From contig JASAMV010007384.1 in the NCBI GenBank assembly GCA_030248065.1, positions 1 to 64,000 on the forward strand: a stretch of DNA of 64,000 bases, read 5' to 3'. The notes under the pieces are model-generated. The model saw nothing but the letters and a program-made list of their open reading frames with translations, ran no database searches and was not told the origin of the DNA. Numbering within the stretch: position 1 is the first letter of the stretch; each line of letters starts with the position of its first letter. The translations under genes were made by a program, and so were the position numbers. This document shows, one piece after another, positions 24,431 to 36,262 of this stretch. Origin of the DNA: Rhynchonema sp. JSB1_4 (taxonomy: Eukaryota; Nematoda; Chromadorea; Monhysterida; Xyalidae).

Positions 24431-27400
24431 ATGCCCAAAGATAAAATTTCGAAGTCGCAGAAGGAGAAAGAAAAGAAGGACAACTCGATCTTCTCCAGAC
24501 GTGACAATATCACTACTGCAATGGTGAGCATGAACAGAAATTCGTCTGTTTGTGAAAGCAAGTAGGAACAGGAATTAATAGCGTAAAACCAGAGGTAAAG
24601 GCTACTCAGAAAATCGATTGAAAATAGCACCGTATTAAGAACGCTCTTAACGAATGGTGAATATGTTTTTTGAAAATGACTGAGTGAAAAATTAGCGTCC
24701 CTTTCTTGTATTTAGGTTTTTACGGCATATAATCTGAATTCGATTTGCAGTCCGACCCAACACCCAATTACCAACGAGATCCCAGTTCGACGCGTACAGC
24801 CCGTCCAGTCAGTCGAGGTCCGTCATCGCTGTCAACCGAGCGTTCATGCGCCAGTGCATCCTATTCAAGAGGATCATATTCGAGGGGGTCAATATCGCGT
24901 GGCTCCATCTCAAGTGTGCACAGCGCCGTCAGCTCTGGTGCCTCTGCCAGACCGCTGCCTGCGCTCAAACCGGGTATGTTTCGGCAGCGAACTTCGTGAT
25001 CCGGCCGGATCTGTGTGGTCACCCGTCTTTTTTGTATATGGACGCTTGCCAGCTTTAAAAATATTGATGCGGCTAATTTATTGATGCAGCTAATTTCTAG
25101 CTGCGTAAAGTTTTCGTGGCATCAGTAAATCCCTCTATATACTGTATTAAAAATTCACAGTGAACGAGTAAAATCGGATCCAATAACGGATCCGATCGCT
25201 AACTGCAAAGCAAGTCGCGTGAACTTTGAATACTGCTTACCGCAATATCAATCACTATATTTTTCGTCAACAGCGGCGGGCATGAAAGCGATCGGCGTGA
25301 CGCAACATCGCGAAAAGAAGCACATCATTCTGTTCTCATTCCATACGACCGAAAAGAAGTACCTGCCCAGCGCTGAGAAGGTAAGTCCTTGTGTCAGTCA
25401 ACTAAGTTTGTGCACAGAGCCCGTTCTGCTCGCAGAACTAGTATTATGAATTGCAGGGTGACCGCGTGACCGCCGAGCGTTGGGTGGCCCCGAATTCAAC
25501 GACTCCATACGAAATGCCGGTGGTGAGCGACAAATTCGACAAAGTCGGTTAGTGAGCGCCAACAAGGCACGTTTTCGACTCGGAGATTCGCAAAGTTTGA
25601 AATTCTACACCAGGCCGGAGACGGCAGCCGAACGAGCTTTTTGTGAATTCCACACCCTCTTGATGCACAGGTCTTGTGCCACCGTTCTACATGATTCCGC
25701 AGTCAGAATACAAGAACCCGAACATGATCCAATCGGGTCGCTGGTACGTCGGACGCATCGGACCCATTGAGGCTTCGTCGCTGCTCGAAAGGGACAGCGC
25801 TCATGGGGAGAAGGGATGGTTGGTGAATGTATGTTTGTTAATTAGGAGAAACATCACGGAATAACACATCCTCATCATTGGCTGATACTTCATCGCGCAA
25901 TTTTAATGCCAGTTCTGGCCCTGTCACAGGTGCGTGGTGTGTGAGCCGCCTGAGTACGTGAGCGATTCGGTGCGGTGGCCCGAGCTGCTGATGCTGGTGC
26001 GCATGTACAACGGCAGTGAACGACAGTTTGAAGAATTGTGGAGGGACGATAAAGTTGGGCTGCTTTGCTGGCTGATGTTTCACAATTGACATTATCAGTT
26101 TGATTCATTACAGCGATTCAACGACAACCTTCCGACGACACGTTGCGAACCGCTGCCGATTATTGCCTACATACGAATACGACGAAAGGCTGACGGTCAG
26201 TTGAGTTCAGAATATTAGTGCCGGTCATGTAAGCACGCAGCGTTCTCTGGTATACTAAGTTGATTAAAGTACATTTTATGTGTGTGGCAGTATAACATTC
26301 CACATTTAGGCCGATTCTACGTTCTGAACGAGCCGGTCGAGGCCGAATATTCGTTGATTCGATTGCTCGACCAATTATTCCGAATGGACGAAATACCGAT
26401 CAATATGAACATCGAACCAAAACCTGGTCAGTTACATACAGGGTGACCCATAAATTTATCAGAGTAGATAAAACGGTTCTAGGCTACAGTTAGGTTTCAA
26501 ACACATTCAGGCAAATTGACCATTCCATCATCGTTGATGCCTGAAACAGAAAGCACAGTCAATCTGGTGCTCGACACCCCCGAACCGCCGTTCATCTATG
26601 GACCAAAACCGAAGCCGCCGAAAAGGAAACAAAATCTGATATTCGTCGACAAAGGTATGTATTCAAGAAGTTGGGGTTCATATTAAATTGGCAATAATAT
26701 ATGCAATTGGCTTTGCCACCAAAAATTTCCTTTCATAATCAGGCTACGACATTCAGGGCGCGCATTTGAAAATGAAAATGGGTGAGCACGGACCACAGAG
26801 TCTCGGGCTTACATACCTCTGCACCGTTCCAGTGAGTTATGTTGAAAATTAGTGCCGTGCGTAACAGGTATAATCTGGGCTTGTTTTTCTGCGAAACGCC
26901 CAGGGTAGTTGCCAAGTTTGCACGAAAATTTCATAAGACACGAAAGTTGAGATCAGACAGAACCAGAGCAGGGCGCACTTACTGTATGTATATGTACGTG
27001 CTGCAACATTTGAAAATAAGAACAATATGAGACTACAGCTTCAAAAACTCACTAATTGCAGATCGACAAAAAGAAAGTGAAAGAGAAAGAACAACAGAAA
27101 CAGAAAATGAAGCCGAAGGGTTCGTCCCGATCAGAGATGAGTTTCCGCCAAGTGATCAGCACCGGGCTCAGGGCCGGACACGTGCATTCAATGCTGAAGA
27201 TGGACCAGGTGCATACCTTCTGGGGTCATATGGACAGAGGGTCAATGGACATGACATACAAATAAGAAGTTCAATGAGGCCACTATCTTGCGCACACCGA
27301 AGGCACAGAGCATAGCATGTTGCCAGCAACCATGGTCCATGTCATACAAATTCGGTGTTCCGCGCGCTTTTCATTGACCCATTCTCACAGGCGGGGGCGC

Positions 27401-30400
27401 ATCACGTCATCGTCTGCGAATGCACCAGATGATCACCTCAACACCATAAAAATCCCAGAGCAACTTTCATGCTCCCGTAAAATACTGTGAAAACGCTGGT
27501 CACCGTGCCCACAAGGACAAAGTTTGGACCCATGAGTGACGTGCACGTTACACTGTAAACTGACACACTGATGTTTCACACACAGAGTAAAAAAGAAGAG
27601 AAAGGCCGACCGATTATCGACGATGATTTCGGTGTGATCGCGATTCCAGACAAAGACGACGCGTCGAAACGAGAGAAACACATTTGCGCCAAACGAATCA
27701 AAGACCAACAGTTGTTCAAAGGTTGTGTGCTTATAGGGTGACGCAAGAACAATGACTAACTTTTGATACACATTTGCCATGATATTTGAAGGCATGATCG
27801 GAGCGCTGGAGTATCTACAACGCTTCCGAATGGCAACCATGCGCGGTCACAACTACATCGCAAAGATATTGGGCTACCGAGGTTGGTTTCCGCGACAACG
27901 AAACGAAACGAAATGATTTCAAAACGAAATAAACTTTCTGACCACCCAACACACCTTCAGAGGACCACACACGTCACATCCTGACCATCTTCAGTGAATG
28001 GGCAGGTCAATGTCCGATCAGCTGTGTGTTGGAAGAACGAAAGAAGAAGGGATTCCCGTTGGGTACCAGAGGCTGCTTGGAGGTGTTCTATCAGGTGTGG
28101 GCAACTCGATACACAGCTGCGTGTACAAAGAAGTGTTCATCGTGCTTATCCGCGTGGCACTAATATTCAGTTTCCTTCCCTCACATAATGTTCACATCCC
28201 ATAACCAACCACAATCGAAACTGATGTTTCAAGGTGGCGGCCGGAATGCGATTCCTCGAAGCGAACGAGATCTTCCACGGTCAACTATCCATCAGCAATA
28301 TTCAGGTTCGTGTTGGATACAGTGACTTGTAACTACCATAACCCAGTTACCGTGTACCCGATAGGCGCGACGTGACATGTACGGTGCCGTGACGGTCAAA
28401 TTGGTCGACTTCTACGTCTACGCAGCAACCTTGAACGGTGACAAACATCTATTCGCGAAAATGTATGAGCTCAAAAAGGTTGCGTGTACAAAATCGCTGC
28501 TTATTTCTATCACTTTGGAAAATATACATTTCGGTCATTCTGCGTTGTTGTTGTAACTACAGCTGCAATGGCGTCACATGGCGCCCGAGGTGCACGACGG
28601 CAAATTCACAATCAAAGGTGACGTGTGGTCATTTGGCATCGTGATCACCGAAGTCATGGCGCATGGTCAGTCAGATTGTGAAACATCATTGTCACCACCA
28701 ATGATACACTTGTCTTTTTAGGGCGACGCCAATTCACCGAATTTAAAGAACCCAGGAACTTGTGCAAATCGTTGAGAGACGGCGTACGTGTTTTTATTGA
28801 CGGGGATCACAGATGGTGATCAGATCGGCCCTGCCTTAGTCACGTTTTTTGTATCACAAATGTTGAGAGATTTACTGACGTTAGTACCTTACCAGCCAGG
28901 GTTGGAAAAAAAAATTTTTTTAAACAAGTTTTTAAAAAAAAAAATTTTTTTTTTAAAGTCTGAGATTCGGGGAAATTTTACCAAATTTGCCTAAAAACGC
29001 GCAAAATCGCGAAAAAATGCAACTTTAATTGACAAGTCACTTTTGTGACTTGGTTTGCATCACTTATCAAGGGTGTTTACGTCATTTTGGTACGATCCAA
29101 CAGTCTGTGCTTGATATGGACCGATGATTGCTGCTCTGTGGTATCAGACACAACAGTTTGTGGTCGAATAAGCAAGATTCACTCATAAACCACACAGAAT
29201 TGAGAAAGTAAGCTGCAGAAATACTTGTCGGGTCGCTGAATCAGTCGTATATGACCGACCTGATGGGGTATGACATCAAAGTACCATGTAGGCACATGCA
29301 TACTGTGTCCCATGTACCAAGGGAAGGTATAATAACATCATTTGGGGTATCTTAGGTATTGGTAGCACAATGGCTATATAAGAATTCATCAAAATCGATC
29401 CTGATTTTCACGTTCAGTCACTCTTAACTACTGTGCTATTTGTGATTCTCACAAAACATTTTCAGCTGAAAATAATCTAGCAGATCAACTACGTTGGCGC
29501 AGGTCTGAAACATTCTCTTTACTACGTGTTTTGTGTGCGATCACGCAACGCAACGTCATTGCCCCGTCACTGTCCCGCTTTACGATTCAGGAAAAAAAGT
29601 TGACCAATTCTTATAAAGTCATTGTGCGACCAATACCAAATACCTGCCCCAAAGGTGATTTTGTGAAGAAAATTTTTCGACCCTTGAGAAAAAATGACAA
29701 AAAATAACCCCCAAAAAGGCCATTTTTGGACGTTTTAGAACATTTTGTTCCCCCGAAAATTTTTTAAAAAAAAATTTTTTTTTCAAAAACCTTTTTTTTT
29801 AAAAAACAAAATTTTTAAAAAAAAAAATTTTTTTTTGCCCAACCCTGTTATTGGTCGCACAATGACTATATGAGAATCCATCCAAAATTTTTCCTGAATT
29901 GGCAAGCCAGAAGATTCAAATTAACATTGCGCGCCAACGTGTAATCCCACATAAAGTATGCAGTAAGCGAAATGTTTCAGCGATTAAAAACGTGGTTGAC
30001 TGGCTGGTTTATTTTCAAATGAAAATGTTTTGTAAGAAATACAAATAGCGCAGTGGTTAAGCGTGGCTCATCTTTAGAGTCCTGAAGATCAAGGTGGTTT
30101 TGGATGGATTCTCATATGGTCATTGTGCGACCAATACCAGCATATAGGTTGTCTATACAGCCAGCCCGGTGCCAACTTTTGCGCCGGTAATGAGTGGCGT
30201 CCAGTAGATCTCGAAACGTTCATACGCAAATATAGGTATAGTCCGTCCACCAGCTCATGGCACTTTGTGTTGCTGCTGGCCGACTTGTTCCCTTCCTCCA
30301 CGTTCTAATGAAAGAGAAATTGAGGTTCCGAAAAAAATTATTTTTGCTCCTAAATTGCTGTCTTTATGAAATCGACGTGTTTTATAGATTTTAATTTAAT

Positions 30401-31775
30401 TTAATTTTAAATTTGATCGAGTTCAATCGTTTTCGACACATTTTATTATTTTTTTAGTTTTTTTTGCAAAATCGCTCACACTCAATTTCTCTTTCATTAG
30501 AACGTGGAGGAAGGGACCAAACCAGCCAGCAGCAACACAAAGTGCCATGAGCTGGTGGACGGACTATACAAAAACGTCGTGTTGTGTGAGAAAGACAGGA
30601 CCGATCGGATCACCAAGTTTGATATCGACCATTTGCTCATAATACTCGACTCCTTACCGTCGCTCGACTGCAGACGACCTCATTGCGCATGCGCAGTGAC
30701 TGGCCGACGTGCGTGCTGCAGTTGGTCAAGGCCTGCTGTCGATTGAATGCCAATGCTCGACCGACGTTCGCTGATCTCTGGGCGTTCTTCAATGATCTGC
30801 TCTTTGATGCCATCAGTGGACCGGAGGCTGTGAGTGCTCTTGTACAATTCTTGAAACATCAGCTGTGCTGTAGTTTGCTTGATGGGTCATCATATAGCGT
30901 CAGACAGAGTTGGGAACCAAAATTGGTCGGGTATTAATCTGAATTATTCAACGATGCGCTTTTAATTCTCTGTTTCGTCTTATTTCACCGACCGCGATGT
31001 ATCAGCAGCAGGATATCGTCCATGCTATTGCACCAGCTGGGTGGACTTGAGACCACCAAATCTACCGTAAAACATCAGGATACATGCTGAAACCCTGTCA
31101 CATAGTCACCTTGATGTCTCAGGCACTGACCAAACAATACTCGCCACGTGTCGGACTGGGTCCGGCGGAGAAGAGTTACACGACCAAAGCAGCACCAATC
31201 AATAAAGATAAAGATCTCGGTGAAAACCAGACCGTGCCAATGGATTCGAGTGAGCTCACTGATTTTATTCTCTCTCATGTGCATGGCACTAATTTTCTGA
31301 CCTCATGCCATACAGATATATTCGTCAAAGATCAAGGAAAAGGTCTGGGTCTGCTGGATAGCGGCAGCGCAAGTCGGGATTCGGCGAGGGAAAAAGAAGA
31401 AAGAAGACAAGCCGAATACGAGAAACAGAAAGAGAAGATGAGAAAAGCACAGGACAGCGCAAAAGCGGAAAAAATCAAACCACGTCATCAACCAAAACGA
31501 TCTGACACCAAATCGCAAGAGATCAAAGTGACAGAAAATGAACCGAAGAAAGACAGTCAGTTATTTGCTTTGTTCTCTTCTAAGTCAGATGCAAACAAGC
31601 GTGTTTTCCGGCGTGTTTCTCTATTTATATTTGCTTGCTAATTTTAGGCTCAAGTTTTTATACCGATCAGAAAAAGTCCAAAAAAGATGAAAAGGCCAAA
31701 GAAAAGAAATCAGACGAATCAGAATTTATGTGGGACAACAGCAGCAGCGAAGACGAAGAAAGAGAACTCTATTAA
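24431..31775 (+). CDS. SH3-SH2-kinase-like protein, predicted pseudokinase, 23 exons
   Basis: Exons: 24431-24523, 24751-24973, 25274-25380, 25457-25547, 25671-25828, 25913-26053, 26114-26195, 26310-26426, 26511-26654, 26743-26831, 27062-27208, 27586-27721, 27792-27881, 27961-28094, 28234-28305, 28365-28478, 28563-28665, 28722-28783, 30501-30658, 30697-30829, 31123-31249, 31316-31555, 31648-31775. Phases close to 962 codons plus TAA. Order: basic Ser-rich start; SH3-like part (ILFSFHTTEKKYLPSAEKGD to GLVPPFYM); SH2-like part (RWYVGRIGP to SLIRLLDQLFRM) in which FLVR is WLVN; a Lys-rich insert; kinase fold. The kinase keeps a beta-3 lysine (ICAKRIKD), APE (MAPEV) and DVWSFGI, but HRD is HGQ and DFG is DFY. 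The tail is charged. It has no transmembrane segment. It is probably a cytosolic scaffold; the HGQ..N loop recalls the HGN loop of JAK JH2 domains. The orthologue is not identified. Confidence 0.85.
28897..29847. mobile_element. hAT-like element (CAGGGTTGG ends) in pseudokinase intron 18, hosting a nested MITE
   Basis: The ends CAGGGTTGG and CCAACCCTG are inverted and followed by long A-run/T-run stretches on both sides. CAGGG-type ends are common in hAT transposons. No 8-bp target duplication is clear. A 275-bp TTGGTCGCACAATG MITE (29359-29633) sits inside it, and another copy abuts its right end. There is no transposase frame. Confidence 0.6.
29359..29633. mobile_element. TTGGTCGCACAATG MITE, copy 1
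   Basis: TA-flanked, with inverted ends TTGG(T)CGCACAATG(A/G)CTATATAAG. It is the same length (275 bp) as the copy at 50356-50630 and nearly identical to it. The interior carries, on the minus strand, a tRNA A-box-like word (TAGCACAGTAGTTAAGAGTG, about 29420-29440). Confidence 0.85.
29851..30134. mobile_element. TTGGTCGCACAATG MITE, divergent copy 3
   Basis: It has the same TA-flanked ends (TTGGTCGCACAATGACTATA...GTGCGACCAA), but its interior differs from copies 1 and 2 except for the plus-strand A-box-like word AGCGCAGTGGTTAAGCGTGG (about 30047-30066). The orientation of the core is reversed relative to the other copies. Confidence 0.75.
30236..30324 (-). repeat. Inverted duplicate of pseudokinase exon 19 start with its 3' splice site
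   Basis: These 89 bp are the reverse complement of 30481-30569, covering the acceptor (TTTCATTAG) and the first 69 nt of exon 19. There are only a few mismatches, clustered around 'aggaaggga..aa'. The two copies are 156 bp apart, so the pre-mRNA could fold into a long hairpin hiding the acceptor. Confidence 0.9.
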
Positions 31776-32384
31776 TCGATTCAGTACGCCAAATCAAATT
31801 CGTAATATCATCAAAAGGAAACCTGACCGAAAAGATGAAATTTCAAACTGCATGTACCGTCCAACGAAAGCCAGTTTTTAAAGTTAAATCAACAACCTAT
31901 TCGAAAATGAACTGATTTATGATCACATGCCCACAAATTATTCGCGTATTGATTCACTGATGTTGCACACTTTGTTCGGGATTCAACTATGCCGAACCAC
32001 AGCTGACAAATTGCAATTCGTTTCAATATAAAGACCACAAAGTGATTTTCTGTCTGAAAAACTACCACCGCAGCTGGGAGAAATTTTTCTGAAGAGTTGT
32101 CTGATACGTGTACCCCACGCAGCCTTGAATAGTGCTGGAAGCCACGTGATCCTTGCGAAAATGCATTGCGGATCAAGTGTCTGAAAAGATCTCTCAATAT
32201 CGTTGCAACGTTGGGCCTTTCGATCATCGTGCAGTACCACGGCATTAGCGATGTACTCGAACAAAACGCGTTTGTTATGCGATGCAATGTACTACGCAGA
32301 CGTGCAGGTGCACATTAGGCATCTCTGAAGGCGTCAAGCTGGGAGAGGATAGAGGAACCAAAAAGAAGAAAATTGGAAGCAGAG
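31776..32384. other. 3' flank of the pseudokinase gene, nothing recognised
   Basis: It presumably begins with the pseudokinase 3' UTR, but no AATAAA is visible. A minus-strand frame (31983-32264) looks protein-like without homology. Confidence 0.35.
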
Positions 32385-32696
32385 CAGTGTAGTTCCTGGG
32401 GGGACCCCCAAACTACACTAATTTCCCCGACCAAGGTACACTAGTACACTAATTTCCCCTCCGGGTACACTAATTTCCCCAATTTTTGCCTAAAATGGCC
32501 ATTTTTAGGTCAATGTTCTCAAAAGTCGCCAAAATACCCTTTTTATGAAGAATTTTTCCAAAAAGGGGTAAAAATGGGTCAAATTTTCCACCTCAAAAAG
32601 TGACTTTTTCCTGATTTTGGGTCTTCCCCCCTCCCCCCCAGGGAAGTACACTAATTTCCCCTCCGGACCAGGAACTACATACACTGAAGCAGAGCA
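32385..32696. mobile_element. G-run MITE with CAGTGTAGTTCCTGG ends
   Basis: Left end CAGTGTAGTTCCTGG; right end CCAGGAACTACATACACTG. The interior repeats the phrase 'ctccgggtacactaatttcccc' and carries the 'cctaaaatggccattttagg' block. It is closely related to 35535-35927. Confidence 0.75.
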
Positions 32697-32707
32697 GACC
32701 ACCGAAG

Positions 32708-33118
32708 CAGTGTAGTGGCAGGCCCATGTGTGGGAGGTAAGTATGATGCGGGGTTGGGACCGGAAGCGTGAGAGGTATGATTTTGGTAACCCAAAAAGGC
32801 GAAAAAACACCGTTTTTGTGATACAATTTTGGCCAAAAATTGAGGTAAAAATAGTACTTTTTCAAAATTTTCGCCGAAAATCGCCTAAAAATAGGTATTA
32901 TGGGTGGGTTTGCGCGCGGAGCGCGCGATTTTTGGGAAAATAAGGTCGAAAAACACCGATTTTTGTCTTAAAAAGGTATAAAATTGCTTGTGAGAGGTAT
33001 GATTTGGAGTTGTGAGAGGTAAGTACTCAACCCCCAACCCCCCTCGGGTTTTGTGGTAGGTAAGTACTGAGAGGGGGGTAACCCCCCCCCCCCCAACCCC
33101 CCCAGCCACTACTATGCA
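32708..33118. mobile_element. G-run MITE with CAGTGTAGTGGCAG ends and 'gagaggtaagta' phrase
   Basis: Left CAGTGTAGTGGCAG; right CAGCCACTAC. The phrase GTGAGAGGTAAGTA/TATGATT is repeated at least four times. A GCGCGCGGAGCGCGCG hairpin lies near 32911. Its architecture is the same as in 38275-38716, with a different phrase. Confidence 0.7.
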
Positions 33119-33189
33119 CCGAAGTTGAAATTGCATTTTTAAAATGGCTAGTCGTCGAAACCAATACAAGAGAACATCAAGGATCGAAA

Positions 33190-36100
33190 CCAGAGATTAG
33201 GATCGGGCCGGGTAACCTCGGCGCCCGACTGACGAAAATTCCGGCCCGGCCCGGTCCGGCCCGATTTGAAAGTCCAAAATCGCGGCCCGGCCCGATTTTT
33301 GGGTCAAGGGAAAAAATGGTCAAGAAAGCCAAAATTTGCAAAAAATTTTTTGGGGAAGCATCAACATCAAGCATGTTGATGTTCTTGTGCAGAGGTCGCA
33401 ATCGGGCCGGGTTTGGCCGGCCCGGCCCGGCCCGAGCCCCCAAATCTCCGGCCCGGCCCGGCCCGGCCCGACCCGTACCCCCAAATCTCCGGCCCAGCCC
33501 GGCCCGAACCCCCAAATCTCCGGCCCGGCCCGGCCCGGCCCGAATTTTTGGCTCAGATTTTAACCCAATTTTTGTCATAATTTTTGCGATTTTTTGAACC
33601 TATTTTTTGGTTGAAAACAACGGTGTTGCAGGGGGGTGGGGGCTTGGCCCCCCCCCTAGGTACATACAGTAGGTAGGTAGGTTGACGGACGCTCCATCTT
33701 GGTACACATAACAGTAAGTAGGTCGCCGCCCGGCGGCTGGTACAATAAGTTGCGATCTTTGGCTCAAAATGGCATAAAATCGGCATTTTTCACTCAAAAT
33801 AGGCGAAAAATTGCGCGCTACGCCCGAAATGAGCGTTTTAGAGCGCATTTTCATCAATATTTAGACCTAAAAATTTTTATCCGCCCCCACCCCCTTGCTC
33901 GGCCGGTACAGTAGGAGGCAGGGTAGATCCAATCCCCCCCCCCCCCCCGCCGCGTACTTCGGCTCGGGCCGGGCCGGGCCGGAGGGCGGGCCGGGCCGCA
34001 CCCCGGCCCGAAGCTTCTGAAGTGACTTATTTTACTGAAATAGTCAGACATTTTTTGAAAAAATATTAAAATTTCTGACGGATTCGTCAAGCAAGTGATC
34101 AGTATTGTCTCTATCTGACGACAAATTCATGGAAAACAATCTATTTTCAACCAGTGGTGTAGCAACACCAACCTACGGACCACCAAAAATGTGGGACGGC
34201 AACCTACCTACTGTACCGGCCGGGCTAAGGGGGAACATTGAAATTTTGAACAAAATGTGCTCTAAAACGCTAATTTCGCGCGTAGCGCGGCGATTTATCG
34301 CCTATTTGGAGTGAAAAGTACCGATTTTCATATACCATTTTGAGCCAAAAATCGCACTTACTGTACTAGCCGCCGGGCGGCGACCTACCTAGTGTACCAG
34401 GATGGAGCGTCAACCTACCTACCTGATTGTACCTTGGGGTACCCCCCCCCAACACCATCTATTTTCAACCAAAACAATAGGTTCAAAAAAATCGCAAAAA
34501 TTATGACAAAAATTGGGTTACAATCTGAGCCAAAAAATTCGGGCCGGGCCGGGCCGGGCCGGGCCGGAGATTTGGAGGGTCTCGGGCTATCGGGCCGGAA
34601 CACATTTGGGGGTACGGGTCGGGCCGGGCCGGAGATTTGGGGGATCGGCCAGCACGGGCCGGCCAATACCCTGGAGCCCGATTGCGAGGTGCCTCTTTGC
34701 CACCCCAAATTTTTGGTGGTACAGTAGGTTGCCGGCCCGCCTGGGCAGCAACACCACTGGACAGTACTGATCACTTACTTGCTGAATCCGTCAGAAATTT
34801 TAGTGTTTTTGACAAAAAAACCTACTTTTTTTCAGTAAAATAAGTCACTTCAGAAGCTTCGGGCCGGGGTGCCCGGCCCGGCCCGGCCCGACCCTCCAAA
34901 TCTCCGGCCCGGCCCGGCCCGGCCCGAGCGAAAAGCCCAAAAGCGGGGCCCGGCCCGGCGCGAGGTATGGCCGGCCCGATTGCGACCTCTGGTCAAATCG
35001 AAACCAGGATCGGGCCACCCCACAACCCCCCCGGCCCGATTTTTGGGTCAAGGGAAAAAATGGTCAAGAAAGCCAAAATTTGCAAAAAATTTTTTGGGGA
35101 AGCATCAAGCATGTTTGTTGATGTTCTTGTGATTCAGTTTTTGGGTCTCACTCACAGGAAGGAAATTCGCGTTTACCCTGCGCGAAGCGCAATTTTTTTG
35201 GAAATTTTTTGTCAAAAAGGCACTTTTGGCTTAAAATTTGAGCAATTCGTCGGGCCGGCAGGTCCGGCCCGGCCCGACCCAAAAGTCCAAAATCCCGTCC
35301 CGGCCCGGCCCGGCCCCCCCCAACCCCTCTGGATTTCTCTTTCGTTTTGTCGGTGTCGGTGTCGGCGGCCAAAAGTGTCGGTTTTTTCAGGTGTCGTGTC
35401 GGTAGCAGAGGTCGCAATCGGGCCGGGTTTGGCCGGCCCGGCCCGGCCCGAATTTTTGGCTCAGATTTAACCCAATTTCTGCGATTTTTTTTGAACCTAT
35501 TTTTGTGGTTGAAAACAACGGTGTTGCAGGGGGCCAGTGTAGTTCCTGGGGGGGGAGGGGGGGACCCCCCCTCGGGTACGTCTGTTCCCCCTCCGAGGTA
35601 CGCCTGCCCCACTGTTCCCCCTCCGGGTACGTCTGCTCCCCCAATTTTTTCCTAAAATGGGCAAATTTAGGCCTAAAATAGGCATTTTTAGGCCAAAAAT
35701 AGGTAAACTTTAGGTGAAACCTCCAAAATACCCTTTTTATAGGGGATTTTTCGCAAAAGAAGGCAAAAATAGTCCAATTTTTCGACCTCAAAAAATGACT
35801 TTTTTCCGTCCCCCCCCCCCATTGGGACTTCCCCCCCCATCCCCCCCCCCCAGGTAGGTACGTCTGTTCCCCCTCCGAAAATAGTGGAGGGTACGTCTGT
35901 TCCCCCTCCGGACCAGGAACTACACTGCAGGGGGCTGGGGGGTCCCCCTAGGTACAGTAGGTAGGTAGGTTGACGCTCCATCCCGGTACACCAGGTAGGT
36001 CGCCGCTCGGCGGCTAGTACAGTAAGTTGCGAATTTTGGCTCAAAATGGTATAAATCTAGAAAATCGGTACTTTTCACTCCAATCCAAATAGGCGATAAA

Positions 36101-36260
36101 TCGCGCGCTACGCGCGAAATTAGCGTTTTAGAGCACATTTTCTTCAAAATTTCGACCTAAAAAATTTTGTTCCCCCCTAGCCCGGCCGGTACAGTAGGTA
36201 GGTTGCCGTCCCACGTTTTGGTGGTAGTGGTACAGTAGGTTGCCGCCCCGCCTGGGTAGC
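33190..36260. repeat. Composite nested palindromes of GGCCCGG arrays and 'taggtaggtaggttgacg' blocks
   Basis: There are three partial copies of one module: 'ggctcagatt..aacccaatttttg' through 'ggttgaaaacaacggtgttgcaggg' (about 33550, inverted about 34500, and 35460). There are three copies of a 'gtaggtaggttgacg..ctccat..ggtac' module with a GCGCGCTACGCGCG-type hairpin (33657-33855, inverted 34250-34450, 35940-36170). GGCCCGGCCCGG arrays occur at about 33240-33545, 33965-34015, 34540-34680, 34860-34935 and 35250-35455. No gene is seen. Confidence 0.7.
35535..35927. mobile_element. G-run MITE with CAGTGTAGTTCCTGG ends and 'gtacgtctgttccccctccg' phrase
   Basis: Left CAGTGTAGTTCCTGG; right CCAGGAACTACACTG, an exact complement. 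The phrase GTACGTCTGTTCCCCCTCCG is repeated in direct and inverted order around a 'cctaaaatgggcaaatttaggc' centre. Confidence 0.8.
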
Positions 36261-36262
36261 TA

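Noticed and set aside
30045..30110. Functional tRNA gene
   Set aside because: Only an A-box-like word is present inside a MITE; no cloverleaf, anticodon stem or proper B box can be drawn.
30089..30301. Minus-strand frame containing SNTKCHELVDGLY
   Set aside because: It is the inverted duplicate of pseudokinase exon 19, not a gene of its own.
31013..31055. Extra pseudokinase exon (QQDIVHAIAPAG)
   Set aside because: No phase-compatible donor; exon 30697-30829 joins directly in phase to 31123.
31983..32287. Minus-strand frames after the pseudokinase gene
   Set aside because: Two overlapping frames look equally protein-like; no family was recognised.
33177..33597. Pro/Gly/Arg-rich frames in the GGCCCGG arrays
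   Set aside because: Simple translation of a GC array, open in several frames at once.
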